64,000 nt of DNA. Source: Gammaproteobacteria bacterium (GTDB lineage: Bacteria > Pseudomonadota > Gammaproteobacteria > Pseudomonadales > Pseudohongiellaceae). The DNA lies in NCBI GenBank assembly GCA_041395725.1, contig JAWKZW010000001.1, positions 3,788,501 to 3,852,500 on the forward strand, written 5' to 3'. Position numbers and translations under genes: made by a program. This document shows, one piece after another, positions 36,482 through 46,551 of this stretch. Numbering within the stretch: position 1 is the stretch's first letter; the number at the start of each line of letters is the position of its first letter. A model generated the notes under the pieces. The model did not search any database and had not been told where the DNA came from. It was given only the letters and a program-made list of their open reading frames with translations.

Positions 36482-37432
36482 TCAGTTGGCGTCCAGGAAT
36501 TTTTCTGCATCCAGGGCGGCCATGCAGCCAAAGCCGGCGCTGGTTACTGCCTGCCGGTAGACGTGATCGGCAATGTCGCCTGCGGCAAAGACGCCAGCCA
36601 CGCTGGTCTGTGTAGCGTTACCCTCGATGCCGCTATGGATTTTGACATAGCCGTTGCTCAATTCCAGTTGTCCCTGGAAGATTTCTGAGTTGGGCACATG
36701 ACCGATGGCAATGAATACCCCGTCCACGGTTACCGGGGTGAGTTCGCCGGTGTCAACCTGTCTGGTATTGATACCGGTGACGCCCATGTCGTCTCCAACC
36801 ACTTCATCCAGCACGTGATTCCAGAGGATGGTTATTTTGCCGGCGTCTACTTTCTCAAACAATTTGCCCTGCAGAATTTTCTCAGCCCTCAGGCTGTCGC
36901 GGCGGTGTACCAGCGTCACGTGAGATGCGATGTTGGCCAGATAGAGCGCTTCTTCTACCGCCGTGTTGCCGCCGCCGATCACTGCCACTGGCTTGTTACG
37001 GTAGAAAAACCCGTCACAGGTAGCACAGGCGCTGACGCCTTTACCCATGAACGCCTGTTCCGACTCCAGCCCCAGGTACTGTGCCGACGCACCGGTGGCT
37101 ATTATCAGGGCATCACAGCTGTAATGGTTATTTTCACCTTCCAGAAGAAAGGGCCTTCGGCTCAGGTCGACCTTTTTTATATGATCAAAAATAACTCTAG
37201 ATTCAAAGCGTTCAGCATGATTTTTCATGCGCTCCATCAAGTCAGGGCCTTGCAGGCCCTCCACATCACCCGGCCAGTTATCCACGTCGGTGGTGGTGGT
37301 CAGCTGTCCGCCCTGCTGCATGCCGGTAATGACTACCGGCTCAAGATTGGCCCTGGCTGCATAGATGGACGCGGTATAACCGGCTGGACCGGAGCCAAGG
37401 ATGATCAGGCGGTGATGCAGGGTGTCAGTCAT
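36482..37432 (-). CDS. trxB: Thioredoxin reductase
   Basis: Starting at MTDTLHHRLIILGSGPAGYTAS gives 316 residues. Motifs are the FAD Rossmann GSGPAGYTA, the redox CATC in GVSACATCDGFFY, the NADPH-binding GGGNTAVEEALYL and the C-terminal GVFAAGDIADHVYRQAVTSAG. It reduces thioredoxin, which in turn serves MsrA and CysH encoded in this window. It lies 20 bp upstream of aat. The 298 bp toward ftsK carry no gene. Confidence 0.96.
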   Translation of the reverse strand: MTDTLHHRLIILGSGPAGYTASIYAARANLEPVVITGMQQGGQLTTTTDVDNWPGDVEGLQGPDLMERMKNHAERFESRVIFDHIKKVDLSRRPFLLEGENNHYSCDALIIATGASAQYLGLESEQAFMGKGVSACATCDGFFYRNKPVAVIGGGNTAVEEALYLANIASHVTLVHRRDSLRAEKILQGKLFEKVDAGKITILWNHVLDEVVGDDMGVTGINTRQVDTGELTPVTVDGVFIAIGHVPNSEIFQGQLELSNGYVKIHSGIEGNATQTSVAGVFAAGDIADHVYRQAVTSAGFGCMAALDAEKFLDAN

Positions 37433-37730
37433 AAAGGAATCCTGTTTTACTGGCTTGGTAGCCGCCGACTTGAAGGCATTATGCACCGCGTGGCAGACGA
37501 TCCGACCCGATGCAGTCTGATAAGTGCTCCGCTTCCAGCAAGGCCGCCCTGGTCGGAGCAGGTGCCCTGGAGGCGGCCACTATTCTACCTGTTTTCTGTC
37601 ACCATGGCAGACCCGGAGGGATGGAATTGCCGCTAAGTATTCATACCCTGCAGCCGTTAACAATTTGATAGAATGGCGGCAGACCACGGGTTTCTGCGCC
37701 CGAATATAACCGATTGAATTCACGAGATTT

Positions 37731-40046
37731 ATGAAAACGGCGAAAGAGCAAAACGAGACCAGTCACATGATGCAGCGCGTGATGCGCGAAGGCATGTTGA
37801 TTGTCTACTTCCTGGCCGGGCTGTTTCTGCTCATAGCCTTACTGACCTACTCGCCCAGCGATCCAGGTTTTACAACCACTGGCAGCGGTGACGATATCTA
37901 TAATGCGGTTGGCAGCTATGGAGCATGGCTGGCCGATTTCCTGCTTTACCTGTTTGGTTACTTTGCTTACCTTTTTCCGGCCTTCCTGGCTTACCAGGCC
38001 TACCGCTCTTTTCAGGAGTCAGAACTCGAAAAAGGCTTTTCCTGGTCCCTGTTCGGGCTCAAGATCGCCGGTTTTACGCTGGTAGTGCTGGCGGCCTGTG
38101 GCCTAGCCACCCTGCATATGGCGAATGGGACGCCGGACGCTTTCAATGCCGGGGGCATCATTGGTTCCCTGGTGGCTGATCTGACCGTTCCGGTCTTTGC
38201 AGTCCTAGGTGCTACGCTGCTTTGCATCGCACTCTTTCTATTCGGGCTGACTATTACGGCAGAAATTTCCTGGCTGCAGGTTATCGATGGTCTCGGGGCC
38301 ATGACGCTAGGCCTGATCGCTTCCGTTACCGAGTACCTGCGCCGCTGGAGTGACGAGCGTCGGCAGAAGTCTGTGACCCGCAATCGACTGGAAACCCGTA
38401 AGCGCGAGCTGAAAACCCAGCTTGCCAAAGAAAAGAAACGGGTTCCGCCCACTATCGCGGCGCCTCCCGCGAAGCCAGTGGAACCCAGCAAACGGGTGGA
38501 GAAAGAAAAGCAGGGGAAACTGTTCCCCGCTTCGTCGGTAAAAGAATTGCCGGGGCTGAGCCTGCTGGATCAGGGGCAGGAAAATCCAGAAGGCGGGTAT
38601 TCCAAGGAATCACTGGAAGCCATGTCCAAGCTGCTGGAAATAAAGTTAAAGGACTTTGGTATTGATATCGAAGTGACGGCGGTCAACCCCGGCCCGGTGA
38701 TTACCCGGTTTGAAGTGCAGCCGGCGCCGGGTATCAAGGTGAGCCGGATCACCAACCTGGTGAAGGATCTGGCCAGATCCCTCGCCGTGGTGAGTGTTCG
38801 CGTAGTTGAGGTGATTCCCGGCAAAACCGTCATCGGAATAGAGATTCCCAACGAGAACCGCGAGATTATTCTGCTCAGCCAGGTGCTTGCCTCCCACGAG
38901 TTCGACAAGGCGAGTTCACCGCTCAGCCTGGCGCTTGGCCATGATATCGTGGGTAAGCCGGTCATCGTCGACCTGGCAAAAATGCCGCATCTGCTGGTAG
39001 CGGGCACCACCGGCTCCGGTAAATCAGTCGGCATCAACGCCATGATTCTCAGCATGCTGTACAAATCCACTCCTGAACATGTACGCATGATCATGATCGA
39101 TCCCAAGATGCTGGAACTGTCGGTCTACGACGGCATACCGCATCTCCTGACGCCGGTAATCACCGACATGAAAGATGCTGCCAATGGCCTGCGCTGGTGC
39201 GTGGCCGAGATGGAACGTCGTTACAAGCTGATGTCAATGCTTGGGGTCAGAAACCTGGCCGGTTACAACAAGAAGGTTCTGGAAGCGAGCAAGTTGGGTA
39301 AACCCATACTCGATCCACTCTGGCAGCCGGATCCAATGATTCTGGAAGAGGAGCAGGCGGCGTCGGAACTGGAACCGTTGCCACATATAGTCGTGCTGGT
39401 GGACGAACTGGCGGATATGATGATGGTGGTGGGCAAAAAGGTTGAAGAGCTTATTGCCCGTATCGCCCAGAAAGCCAGAGCCGCAGGTATACACCTTATT
39501 CTCGCCACACAGCGTCCGTCCGTCGATGTGCTGACCGGTCTCATCAAGGCCAACATACCTACCCGTCTGGCGTTCATGGTGCAGTCCAAGGTTGATTCAC
39601 GCACGATCCTTGGTGAGGGCGGGGCGGAGCAGCTGCTCGGCCATGGGGATATGCTGCTGCTGCCGCCGGGTGGCGGTGTGGCGACCCGGGTTCATGGTGC
39701 GTTTGTCAGCGACGAGGAGGTGCACCGGGTAGTGGCCGACTGGAAGCAGCGTGGCTCTCCGCAATACGTGCATGAAATCACTCAGGGCGTCGACGAGACA
39801 GCAATGGGCATGGGGGGCGGTGCCAGCGGCGGAGAGGGTGAGGAAGACGATGATCTCTATGACGAAGCCGTCCGCTTTGTAACGGAAAGCCGTAAAGCGT
39901 CCATTTCGGCAGTGCAGCGTAAACTGCGGGTAGGTTATAACCGGGCCGCCCGCATGATTGAAACCATGGAGGCGGCCGGTGTGGTCTCGGAGATGGGCAG
40001 TAACGGCAGTCGTGAAGTCATTGCGCCACCGCCGCCGAGGGACTGA
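37731..40046 (+). CDS. ftsK: DNA translocase FtsK
   Basis: The 771-residue protein has about four membrane spans within the first 185 residues, a basic linker to about 270, then the RecA-like motor with Walker A VAGTTGSGKSVGIN and Walker B IVVLVDELADMMMV. The C-terminal gamma winged helix (DDLYDEAVRFVTESRKASISAVQRKLRVGYNRAARMIETME) binds KOPS sequences. It anchors at the septum and pumps chromosome termini to the dif site. The linker is short compared with E. coli FtsK. Confidence 0.97.
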   Translation: MKTAKEQNETSHMMQRVMREGMLIVYFLAGLFLLIALLTYSPSDPGFTTTGSGDDIYNAVGSYGAWLADFLLYLFGYFAYLFPAFLAYQAYRSFQESELEKGFSWSLFGLKIAGFTLVVLAACGLATLHMANGTPDAFNAGGIIGSLVADLTVPVFAVLGATLLCIALFLFGLTITAEISWLQVIDGLGAMTLGLIASVTEYLRRWSDERRQKSVTRNRLETRKRELKTQLAKEKKRVPPTIAAPPAKPVEPSKRVEKEKQGKLFPASSVKELPGLSLLDQGQENPEGGYSKESLEAMSKLLEIKLKDFGIDIEVTAVNPGPVITRFEVQPAPGIKVSRITNLVKDLARSLAVVSVRVVEVIPGKTVIGIEIPNENREIILLSQVLASHEFDKASSPLSLALGHDIVGKPVIVDLAKMPHLLVAGTTGSGKSVGINAMILSMLYKSTPEHVRMIMIDPKMLELSVYDGIPHLLTPVITDMKDAANGLRWCVAEMERRYKLMSMLGVRNLAGYNKKVLEASKLGKPILDPLWQPDPMILEEEQAASELEPLPHIVVLVDELADMMMVVGKKVEELIARIAQKARAAGIHLILATQRPSVDVLTGLIKANIPTRLAFMVQSKVDSRTILGEGGAEQLLGHGDMLLLPPGGGVATRVHGAFVSDEEVHRVVADWKQRGSPQYVHEITQGVDETAMGMGGGASGGEGEEDDDLYDEAVRFVTESRKASISAVQRKLRVGYNRAARMIETMEAAGVVSEMGSNGSREVIAPPPPRD

Positions 40047-40232
40047 TTTTATCCGCTGTCTCTCTGCACTTCTTTAGCCACGGGGCGGATCGCTGCCGCC
40101 GCTCGGGTCCGTCAGGTGGTTAAACAGGGAAGGGGGCAAGTGCTGTGAGCCACCGTGTTGGCATCTCGTTTTTTTGGTCTGATGGCTTCGATGCAGGACT
40201 ATTCACATTCCATTCACTTTACACACGACACA

Positions 40233-40895
40233 ATGAAAACCATGCGTAATTATCTGACCCGGTGTATTGTTGCGATCGCCTTGCTGACATCCGCTTTGAA
40301 TGCGTCGGCACAGGGGGCGGCGGACGCCCTGAGCAGACTGGATGCACTGCTGTCGGGGATCGAAACGATGACCGCGGATGTCACCCAGTTGATAGTGGAA
40401 TCCGACGGTGGCGTCCTGGAAGAAAGCAGCATCAGGATGAAGCTGAAAAGGCCGGGCGGGTTTTACTGGGAGACCGTGGAGCCGTTTCCCGAGCTGATTG
40501 TTACTGACGGTATTTACCTGTGGAATTACCAGCCGGACCTGGAGCAGGTGGTGGTGGAAAACTGGGATGCCAGTCGCTCTGAGCTGGCAGCGCAGTTACT
40601 CAGCGGTAACACGGCCAATCTTACGGAGGAATACCAGCTTAGTGAGCGGGACACGGGCGAGACGGAATTCTCCGAGTTTGTCCTGCAGCCGCTGGATGCC
40701 GATAATATTTATCGCCAGATTGTTCTTACGTTTCTCGGCCGGCAGCTGGATATGATCTATGTCGACAACAGCAATGGCCAGAAAACCGTCTGGCAATTCG
40801 CCAATATTGCTCTCAATTCACCGCTGCCTGATCAGGATTTTGTGTTCGAGCCAAGTGGGGGCATCGAGGTCATAGAAAACACTTACGTGCAATAG
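40233..40895 (+). CDS. lolA: Outer-membrane lipoprotein carrier protein LolA
   Basis: The ATG at 40233 gives 220 residues beginning with a signal peptide (MRNYLTRCIVAIALLTSALNASAQ). The mature protein has the LolA pattern: DALSRLDALLSGIETMTADVTQ, RPGGFYWETVEPFPELIVTDGIYLWNYQPDLEQV and the late NIALNSPLPDQDFVFEPSGGIEVI. It shuttles lipoproteins across the periplasm. It lies between ftsK and rarA as in Pseudomonas. Confidence 0.93.
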   Translation: MKTMRNYLTRCIVAIALLTSALNASAQGAADALSRLDALLSGIETMTADVTQLIVESDGGVLEESSIRMKLKRPGGFYWETVEPFPELIVTDGIYLWNYQPDLEQVVVENWDASRSELAAQLLSGNTANLTEEYQLSERDTGETEFSEFVLQPLDADNIYRQIVLTFLGRQLDMIYVDNSNGQKTVWQFANIALNSPLPDQDFVFEPSGGIEVIENTYVQ

Positions 40896-40927
40896 CACAG
40901 GATTCGATTGCCTGCGTGCGGGGCTTC

Positions 40928-42280
40928 ATGGCCGACTCGTTGTTACAGGAAGAAAACGAAGAACAGTACCAGCCGCTGGCTGCTCGGATGCGCCCCCGAA
41001 AGCTGGACCAATTTATCGGTCAGCAGCACATTCTGGCTCCTGGTAAAGCGCTCTATCAGGCGATCAGCCAGGGCAACATGCATTCCATGGTTTTCTGGGG
41101 CCCGCCCGGGGTCGGTAAAACCACGCTGGCTCGCATAATCGCGGCAACGACGGAGAGTCGCTTCGAAAGCCTGTCGGCAGTGTTGGCCGGTGTAAAGGAC
41201 ATTCGCGAAGCGGTAGAGCGAGCCAGGCATCACCGCCAGGGCAGGGGGCAGCAGACCCTGCTTTTCGTGGACGAAGTTCACCGTTTCAACAAAGCCCAGC
41301 AGGATGCTTTTCTCCCCCATATTGAAGAAGGCACCATCATCTTTATCGGCGCTACCACTGAAAACCCCGCCTTTGAGCTTAATAACGCGCTGTTATCCAG
41401 GGCGCGGGTCTATGTGTTGAAGAGCCTGACTGAGGAACAACTGATTGAACTGCTTGTTCGTGTTATGGAGGATGATGAGAAGGGCCTGGGTAAGCTGGCA
41501 TTGCAGATGGACGAGGGTGCAGCCCTGGCCCTGGCCCGGGCGAGTGATGGCGATGCCCGTCGACTATTGAACCTGCTGGAAATTGCCGCTGATATGGCCA
41601 CTGAGACAGAGAGTGGTACCCTGGTCATCAGTCCCGATACCGTTGCTCAGGTGACGCTGGAAAGTCTGCAGCGCTTCGATAAGGGCGGCGATCTTTTTTA
41701 CGATCAGATATCGGCATTGCACAAGGCGGTGCGCGGCAGCTCTCCCGATGCGGCGCTGTACTGGCTTACCCGCATGTTGGACGGGGGGTGTGATCCGTTA
41801 TATATTGCGCGCCGCATGTTGCGTATGGCCAGCGAAGACATTGGCAACGCAGACCCCAGAGCCCTGCAGCTGGCGCTGGCGGGCTGGGATTCCTGGCAGC
41901 GGCTGGGTAGTCCGGAAGGTGATCTGGCACTCGCGCAGGTGGTTATTTACCTGGCCTGCGCGCCTAAGAGCAATGCCGTGTATGAGGCGGCGCACAGCGC
42001 CAGTGCGACAGTCAAACAATCCGGCAGCATGGACGTGCCACCGCATCTGCGTAATGCGGTTTCCAGCCTGGCGAAGGAGCTGGGCCATGGCGAGAGCTAC
42101 AGGTATGCCCATGACGAGGCTGGTGGCTTTGCCGCCGGGGAGAATTACTTCCCGGAATCTCTGCGCAATGCTGAGTTCTATTTCCCCAGGGACGTGGGCC
42201 TGGAAAGCAGAATTCGGGAGAAGCTGGAGCATCTCAAGCAATTGAATCGGGCCAGCGACACCAAGCGTTATAACGACTGA
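40928..42280 (+). CDS. rarA: Replication-associated recombination protein A
   Basis: The 450-residue AAA+ ATPase (MgsA/WRNIP1 family) has RPRKLDQFIGQQHIL, Walker A GPPGVGKTTLAR, Walker B LLFVDEVHRFN, sensor GATTENPAFELNNALLSRARVY and the C-terminal LRMASEDIGNADPRALQLA tetramerisation part. It acts at stalled replication forks with SSB. I chose MADSLLQEENEEQ as start; an in-frame GTG 12 bp upstream is also possible. Confidence 0.95.
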   Translation: MADSLLQEENEEQYQPLAARMRPRKLDQFIGQQHILAPGKALYQAISQGNMHSMVFWGPPGVGKTTLARIIAATTESRFESLSAVLAGVKDIREAVERARHHRQGRGQQTLLFVDEVHRFNKAQQDAFLPHIEEGTIIFIGATTENPAFELNNALLSRARVYVLKSLTEEQLIELLVRVMEDDEKGLGKLALQMDEGAALALARASDGDARRLLNLLEIAADMATETESGTLVISPDTVAQVTLESLQRFDKGGDLFYDQISALHKAVRGSSPDAALYWLTRMLDGGCDPLYIARRMLRMASEDIGNADPRALQLALAGWDSWQRLGSPEGDLALAQVVIYLACAPKSNAVYEAAHSASATVKQSGSMDVPPHLRNAVSSLAKELGHGESYRYAHDEAGGFAAGENYFPESLRNAEFYFPRDVGLESRIREKLEHLKQLNRASDTKRYND

Positions 42281-42300
42281 GCAGGAGCGTCGACTACAGG

Positions 42301-42678
42301 ATGAGCTATTATCTGGCCATTGCCCTTGGCGGCGCGTTCGGTGCCGTCTGCCGTTACTGGCTGATCAGTCTGGCCGAGCGTCACAACACGGGGTTATTTC
42401 CGGTGGGAACGTTGGCTGTCAATGTCGTGGGTTCGCTGCTGATTGGTATTCTGTTTGTGATGCTGACAGAAAAAATTCAACTGGCAGCCTACCTGCGGCC
42501 TTTACTGGTAATCGGGTTTCTCGGGGCGTTGACAACTTTTTCCACCTTCTCACTGGATGCCCTGCTACTGATGCAGCAGGGGCTGTTTTTTTCGGCCTTA
42601 AGCTACATCGTGGCCAGTGTTGTCTCCTGCATCCTGGCGGCCTGGGCCGGCATGAGCCTGGTGCGATATGTAATTTAG
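42301..42678 (+). CDS. crcB: Fluoride ion exporter CrcB
   Basis: A 125-residue protein with four membrane spans and the Fluc motifs GGAFGAVCRYWL, GTLAVNVVGSLLIGIL and GFLGALTTFSTFSLD. It forms a dimeric fluoride channel. It sits 20 bp after rarA and before serS. No fluoride riboswitch was recognised upstream. Confidence 0.95.
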   Translation: MSYYLAIALGGAFGAVCRYWLISLAERHNTGLFPVGTLAVNVVGSLLIGILFVMLTEKIQLAAYLRPLLVIGFLGALTTFSTFSLDALLLMQQGLFFSALSYIVASVVSCILAAWAGMSLVRYVI

Positions 42679-42761
42679 CCCGGTTGAAGATAATCGGATA
42701 ACTGCCTTTATGAGGGCAAGCTAAGGTTTTTCACAGATTTCAGACAAGGAAAATTGACTAC

Positions 42762-44057
42762 ATGTTAGACCCCAAATGGTTGCGGGCCGAACCCCAAAAG
42801 CTGGCCGAGCTGTTAAAAAAGAAACGCTTTGTTCTGGACCTGGACAAGGTGCAGGCACTTGATAGCAGGCGCAAGGAGCTGCAGCTGGAAACAGAACATC
42901 TTCAGGGTGAGCGCAATAATCGTTCCAAAATGATAGGCAAGGCCAAGGCGGCGGGCGAAGATGCCAGCGAATTGATGCAGGCTGTCGGCGAGATCAATCA
43001 GCAGCTTGAAGTGCTGAAATCATCGTTAGCTGAGGTTCAGGACGAACTTCAGGACATGCTCACCGCGGTACCGAATATCCCCCATGAATCCGTACCCGAA
43101 GGTAACGATGAGTCAGCCAATGTGCTTGTCGACAGCTGGGGTACGCCGGGAGAATTTGCCTTTGAAGTCAGGGATCATGTTGCGCTCGGGGAAGGCTTGA
43201 GCGGGGGTGTGCCTGTGGACAAGGCGATGGATTTCGCTGCCGCTACCAAGATCGCGGGAGCCCGTTTCGCCGTGATGCGGGGCCCGCTTGCACGGCTTCA
43301 TCGCGCGCTGATTCAACTGATGCTGGACACTCACACCGGAGAGAATGGTTATACCGAGGTTTATGTGCCTTATCTGGTCAATGCTGACTCGCTGTTTGGA
43401 ACATCTCAATTGCCGAAGTTCGAAGAAGACCTGTTCAAGATCGGGGGCGAGCATGGCTTTTATCTGATACCGACCGCCGAAGTGCCTGTCACTAATCTGG
43501 TCCGTGACGAAATTCTCGACCCCGAAGTACTGCCGCTGAAGTTTGCTGCCCATACCCCTTGTTTCCGCAGCGAAGCAGGGTCCTACGGTAGAGACACGCG
43601 CGGCATGATCCGCCAACACCAGTTTGAAAAGGTTGAGTTGGTGCAGATCGTTCACCCGGAGCAGTCAGAGCAGGCTCTTGAAGAACTCACGGGACATGCC
43701 GAAGCAATACTGCAGAAACTCAAGCTTCCCTATCGCAAGGTAGTCCTCTGCGGTGGCGACCTGGGTTTTGGCTCGCACAAGACCTATGACCTGGAAGTCT
43801 GGCTACCGTCGCAGAACTGCTATCGGGAAATTTCATCCTGCAGTTCCTTCACCGATTTTCAGGCGCGGCGAATGCAGGCGCGTTTTCGTAACCCGCAAAC
43901 CGGCAAGCCTGAGCTGGTTCACACGTTGAACGGTTCGGGCCTGGCAGTGGGTCGGACGCTGGTAGCCATTCTGGAAAATTTTCAGACCGTCGATGGCAAG
44001 GTGCTCATCCCTGAGGCCCTGCAGCCCTATATGGCGGGCCAGTCCATACTGGAGTAG
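42762..44057 (+). CDS. serS: Seryl-tRNA synthetase
   Basis: The 431-residue class II synthetase has the N-terminal antiparallel coiled-coil arm (about 30-105) that binds the long variable arm of tRNA-Ser. The catalytic core has motif 2 (FRSEAGSYGRDTRGMIRQHQFEKVE) and motif 3 (NGSGLAVGRTLVAILENFQ). A tRNA-Ser(UGA) gene lies 4 kb downstream. cysG starts 2 bp after its stop. Confidence 0.97.
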   Translation: MLDPKWLRAEPQKLAELLKKKRFVLDLDKVQALDSRRKELQLETEHLQGERNNRSKMIGKAKAAGEDASELMQAVGEINQQLEVLKSSLAEVQDELQDMLTAVPNIPHESVPEGNDESANVLVDSWGTPGEFAFEVRDHVALGEGLSGGVPVDKAMDFAAATKIAGARFAVMRGPLARLHRALIQLMLDTHTGENGYTEVYVPYLVNADSLFGTSQLPKFEEDLFKIGGEHGFYLIPTAEVPVTNLVRDEILDPEVLPLKFAAHTPCFRSEAGSYGRDTRGMIRQHQFEKVELVQIVHPEQSEQALEELTGHAEAILQKLKLPYRKVVLCGGDLGFGSHKTYDLEVWLPSQNCYREISSCSSFTDFQARRMQARFRNPQTGKPELVHTLNGSGLAVGRTLVAILENFQTVDGKVLIPEALQPYMAGQSILE

Positions 44058-44059
44058 CA

Positions 44060-45466
44060 ATGGATTACCTGCCGGTTTTCCTTGATGTGAAAGGCAGGAA
44101 ATGCCTGCTGGTTGGCGGTGGAGAGGTGGCGCTGCGCAAGGCCCGACTGCTGCTTCGCGCGGGTGCCAGCCTGCGGGTGATCGCCGAGCGTATCGACCCA
44201 CCACTGCAGGCTCTGCTGGCACCAGACCCGCATCAGTTTCGTCTCGGCCTCTTTACTTCCGATGATCTGGAGGGTGTCGCTCTGGTAGTGGCGGCCACGG
44301 ATGACGAGGCAGTCAATCAACAAGTCTCCGAGCAGGCACAGGCACGACAGATTCCCGTCAATGCTGTCGACCAGCCAGGCTTATGCACACTTATTTTTCC
44401 AGCTCTGGTTGATCGCAGCCCGGTGGTGGTGGCAATTTCAAGCGGGGGAAGCTCCCCGGTGCTGGCGCGCAAGATCAAGGAAATGGTGGAGGTTCAGCTG
44501 CCAGGGGCAACGGGCACGCTGGCCGAACTGCTTGGCAGTTATCGCCAACGCGTTAAAGAACAGGTCACCGCTTTCGATGCCCGTCTGCGTTTCTGGGAGC
44601 AGGTGCTGGATAGCGATGTCCCGGAGCTGGTTTACAGCGGCCAGTTGCAGCAGGCTCATTCGCAGCTCGAAGAGATGCTCGCTGACGCCAACGCTCGCAG
44701 CCCCCGAGGGGAAGTCTATCTCGCAGGAGCGGGCCCGGGTGATCCTGACCTGCTGACACTGAAAGCATTGCGCCTTCTGCAGAAGGCCGATGTGGTGCTG
44801 TACGACCGGCTGGTGTCTGATGCCATCCTGGCCAAAATACGCCCCGATGCCGAACGTATTCATGTGGGCAAAGAGCGTTCCACCCATCTGGTTCCCCAGG
44901 ACCGGATCAATGAAATGCTGGTGGAACTGGCCAGGCAGGGAAAACGGGTTCTGCGGCTGAAGGGCGGCGACCCCTTCATTTTCGGCCGCGGCGGAGAAGA
45001 GATGGCATCGTTGATCGATGAAGATATTCCGTTTCAGATCGTGCCCGGCATTACCGCCGCATCGGGCTGCGCCGCCTACGCGGGTATACCATTGACGCAC
45101 CGGGAACATGCCCATTCGGTGCTGTTTCTAACCGGTCATTTCAAAAATGAAGACGAAGAACCGGATTGGAAGTGCCTGGCCGTGCACAAGCAGACCCTGG
45201 TGTTCTATATGGGCCTTATGAACCTGGCGACCATTTGCGCCCGTCTGATCGAGCATGGTCTGTCCGCAACAACATCCGCCGCACTGATCCAGAAAGGGAC
45301 CACGACGGAGCAACTCGTCGTTGCCGCTGATCTGGCAGGACTGCCTGCCCTGGTCGAGAAGAAAGGGGTGCGTGCTCCCACATTATTGATCGTGGGCGAG
45401 GTCGTCAGGCTGCGGGATAAGCTGAGCTGGTATGAACCGCTTGGCGTAACCGATAGCGAGCGCTGA
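44060..45466 (+). CDS. cysG: Siroheme synthase CysG (trifunctional)
   Basis: The 468-residue protein fuses two units. Residues 1-about 205 are the precorrin-2 dehydrogenase/ferrochelatase part (LVGGGEVALRKARLLL; AATDDEAVNQQV). From about 218 to the end is uroporphyrinogen III methyltransferase (VYLAGAGPGDPDLLTLKALRLL, VLRLKGGDPFIFGRGGEE, GITAASGCAAYAGIPLTHR). It makes siroheme for sulfite and nitrite reductases, matching cysB and cysH in the same region. Translationally close to serS. Confidence 0.96.
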   Translation: MDYLPVFLDVKGRKCLLVGGGEVALRKARLLLRAGASLRVIAERIDPPLQALLAPDPHQFRLGLFTSDDLEGVALVVAATDDEAVNQQVSEQAQARQIPVNAVDQPGLCTLIFPALVDRSPVVVAISSGGSSPVLARKIKEMVEVQLPGATGTLAELLGSYRQRVKEQVTAFDARLRFWEQVLDSDVPELVYSGQLQQAHSQLEEMLADANARSPRGEVYLAGAGPGDPDLLTLKALRLLQKADVVLYDRLVSDAILAKIRPDAERIHVGKERSTHLVPQDRINEMLVELARQGKRVLRLKGGDPFIFGRGGEEMASLIDEDIPFQIVPGITAASGCAAYAGIPLTHREHAHSVLFLTGHFKNEDEEPDWKCLAVHKQTLVFYMGLMNLATICARLIEHGLSATTSAALIQKGTTTEQLVVAADLAGLPALVEKKGVRAPTLLIVGEVVRLRDKLSWYEPLGVTDSER

Positions 45467-45546
45467 GTGGACCCGGGCATCTGAAATGAAGCACCGGGTG
45501 CCATTTCTTTGTTTCAGTCACTGTCGGCTGGTGGGACAGTAGCAGG

Positions 45547-45885
45547 TCAGAGGCAGTTAGCCGGGCGGGGCAGGCCGGCAATCTTATTAACCGTTCTGGC
45601 GGCACTGCCACCAAACAGTTTCATCAGGTAAACACTGCGGCCTTTGTCATCGCCCAGCTGCTGCTTGACCAGCTTTACCAGCGGGCGCATCGGTGGGGAA
45701 AGCTGATACTGGGCGTAGAATTCCCGGACCGCCTCAATCACCTCCCAGTGAGCGTCGCGGAGCCTGATCTGGCAGCTTTCTGCCAGTGATACCGCCACTT
45801 CTCTGTCCCAGTCATCGAGGTTCTTGAGGTAGCCTTCGCTGTCTATCGCGACAAGGCGGTCTTTACACTGCAGGAATCGATTCAT
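45547..45885 (-). CDS. tusE: Sulfur-relay protein TusE (DsrC family)
   Basis: The 112-residue protein has the DsrC-family pattern DSEGYLKNLDDWDREVAVSLAE, LRDAHWEVIEAVREFY and a penultimate cysteine (PANCL), the swinging sulfur carrier. It receives persulfide from TusBCD and passes it to MnmA. Last gene of the tusDCBE operon, 17 bp after tusB. Confidence 0.94.
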   Translation of the reverse strand: MNRFLQCKDRLVAIDSEGYLKNLDDWDREVAVSLAESCQIRLRDAHWEVIEAVREFYAQYQLSPPMRPLVKLVKQQLGDDKGRSVYLMKLFGGSAARTVNKIAGLPRPANCL

Positions 45886-45902
45886 GGCGGGAGCCTGGAG
45901 AG

Positions 45903-46181
45903 TCAGAACCAGTTAATTACCCGGCTGGCGTCGCAGCAGAGCCTGACAAAGTCAGTCATGGAGACTGTTGTGACGGAAGCCTGTGTGCGATCCTGCAGCC
46001 CACGGGCCGCCAGGTCTTCCCGCAAGGCATACACGGAGAGTTCGCCCAGTTGTTCCAGAAGCGTCGCGTCCATCGCGCAATAGACGCCGTCTTCCAGCAG
46101 TATCAGGCTGTCACCGGCCTGACAGGCGCGCAGACAAAGCGCCAGTAGCGCAGGGTTATTCAATGTATGCAGGTGGCTCAC
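45903..46181 (-). CDS. tusB: Sulfur-relay protein TusB (DsrH family)
   Basis: A 92-residue DsrH-like protein with HTLNNPALLALCLRACQAGDSLILLEDGVYCAMD. It forms the TusBCD hexamer with TusC and TusD, which hands sulfur to TusE. It overlaps tusC by 4 bp. Confidence 0.92.
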   Translation of the reverse strand: MSHLHTLNNPALLALCLRACQAGDSLILLEDGVYCAMDATLLEQLGELSVYALREDLAARGLQDRTQASVTTVSMTDFVRLCCDASRVINWF

Positions 46182-46549
46182 AGGGAAAATACCACATCGG
46201 CGGTCCGGATCAGGTTGCTGACCTGATGACTGTCCAGGATGTCGGCCGCTAAGATCAGATCGCTGGCTGACAGGTTTCTCTGCTCCAGAGACTGGCGGTC
46301 TACATAGACTTTTTCAACGCCGTAGAGTGCCAGTGCCTGCAGATTGGCTGTCAGGTTCTTGTTGTTGATCGAATCGGGTTGCTGCGATGTCAGTAACTGA
46401 TAGACACCATCGTCCAGGAACAGGTAGTTGATTGTCTGCTCGTAGACGGCATGAGCCAGCACCAGCTCCAGACAGACCTGAGCGTTATCCCCGCCATAAG
46501 GGGCGTGGCGGCTTATAAAGGTTATTGATTTGGGGGCAGGGGTGGTCAT
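46178..46549 (-). CDS. tusC: Sulfur-relay protein TusC (DsrF family)
   Basis: A 123-residue protein with SITFISRHAPYGGDNAQVCLELVLAHAVYEQTINYLFLDDGVYQLL, matching DsrF/TusC. It is a structural subunit of TusBCD. It starts 2 bp after tusD stops and overlaps tusB by 4 bp. Confidence 0.93.
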   Translation of the reverse strand: MTTPAPKSITFISRHAPYGGDNAQVCLELVLAHAVYEQTINYLFLDDGVYQLLTSQQPDSINNKNLTANLQALALYGVEKVYVDRQSLEQRNLSASDLILAADILDSHQVSNLIRTADVVFSL

Positions 46550-46551
46550 GT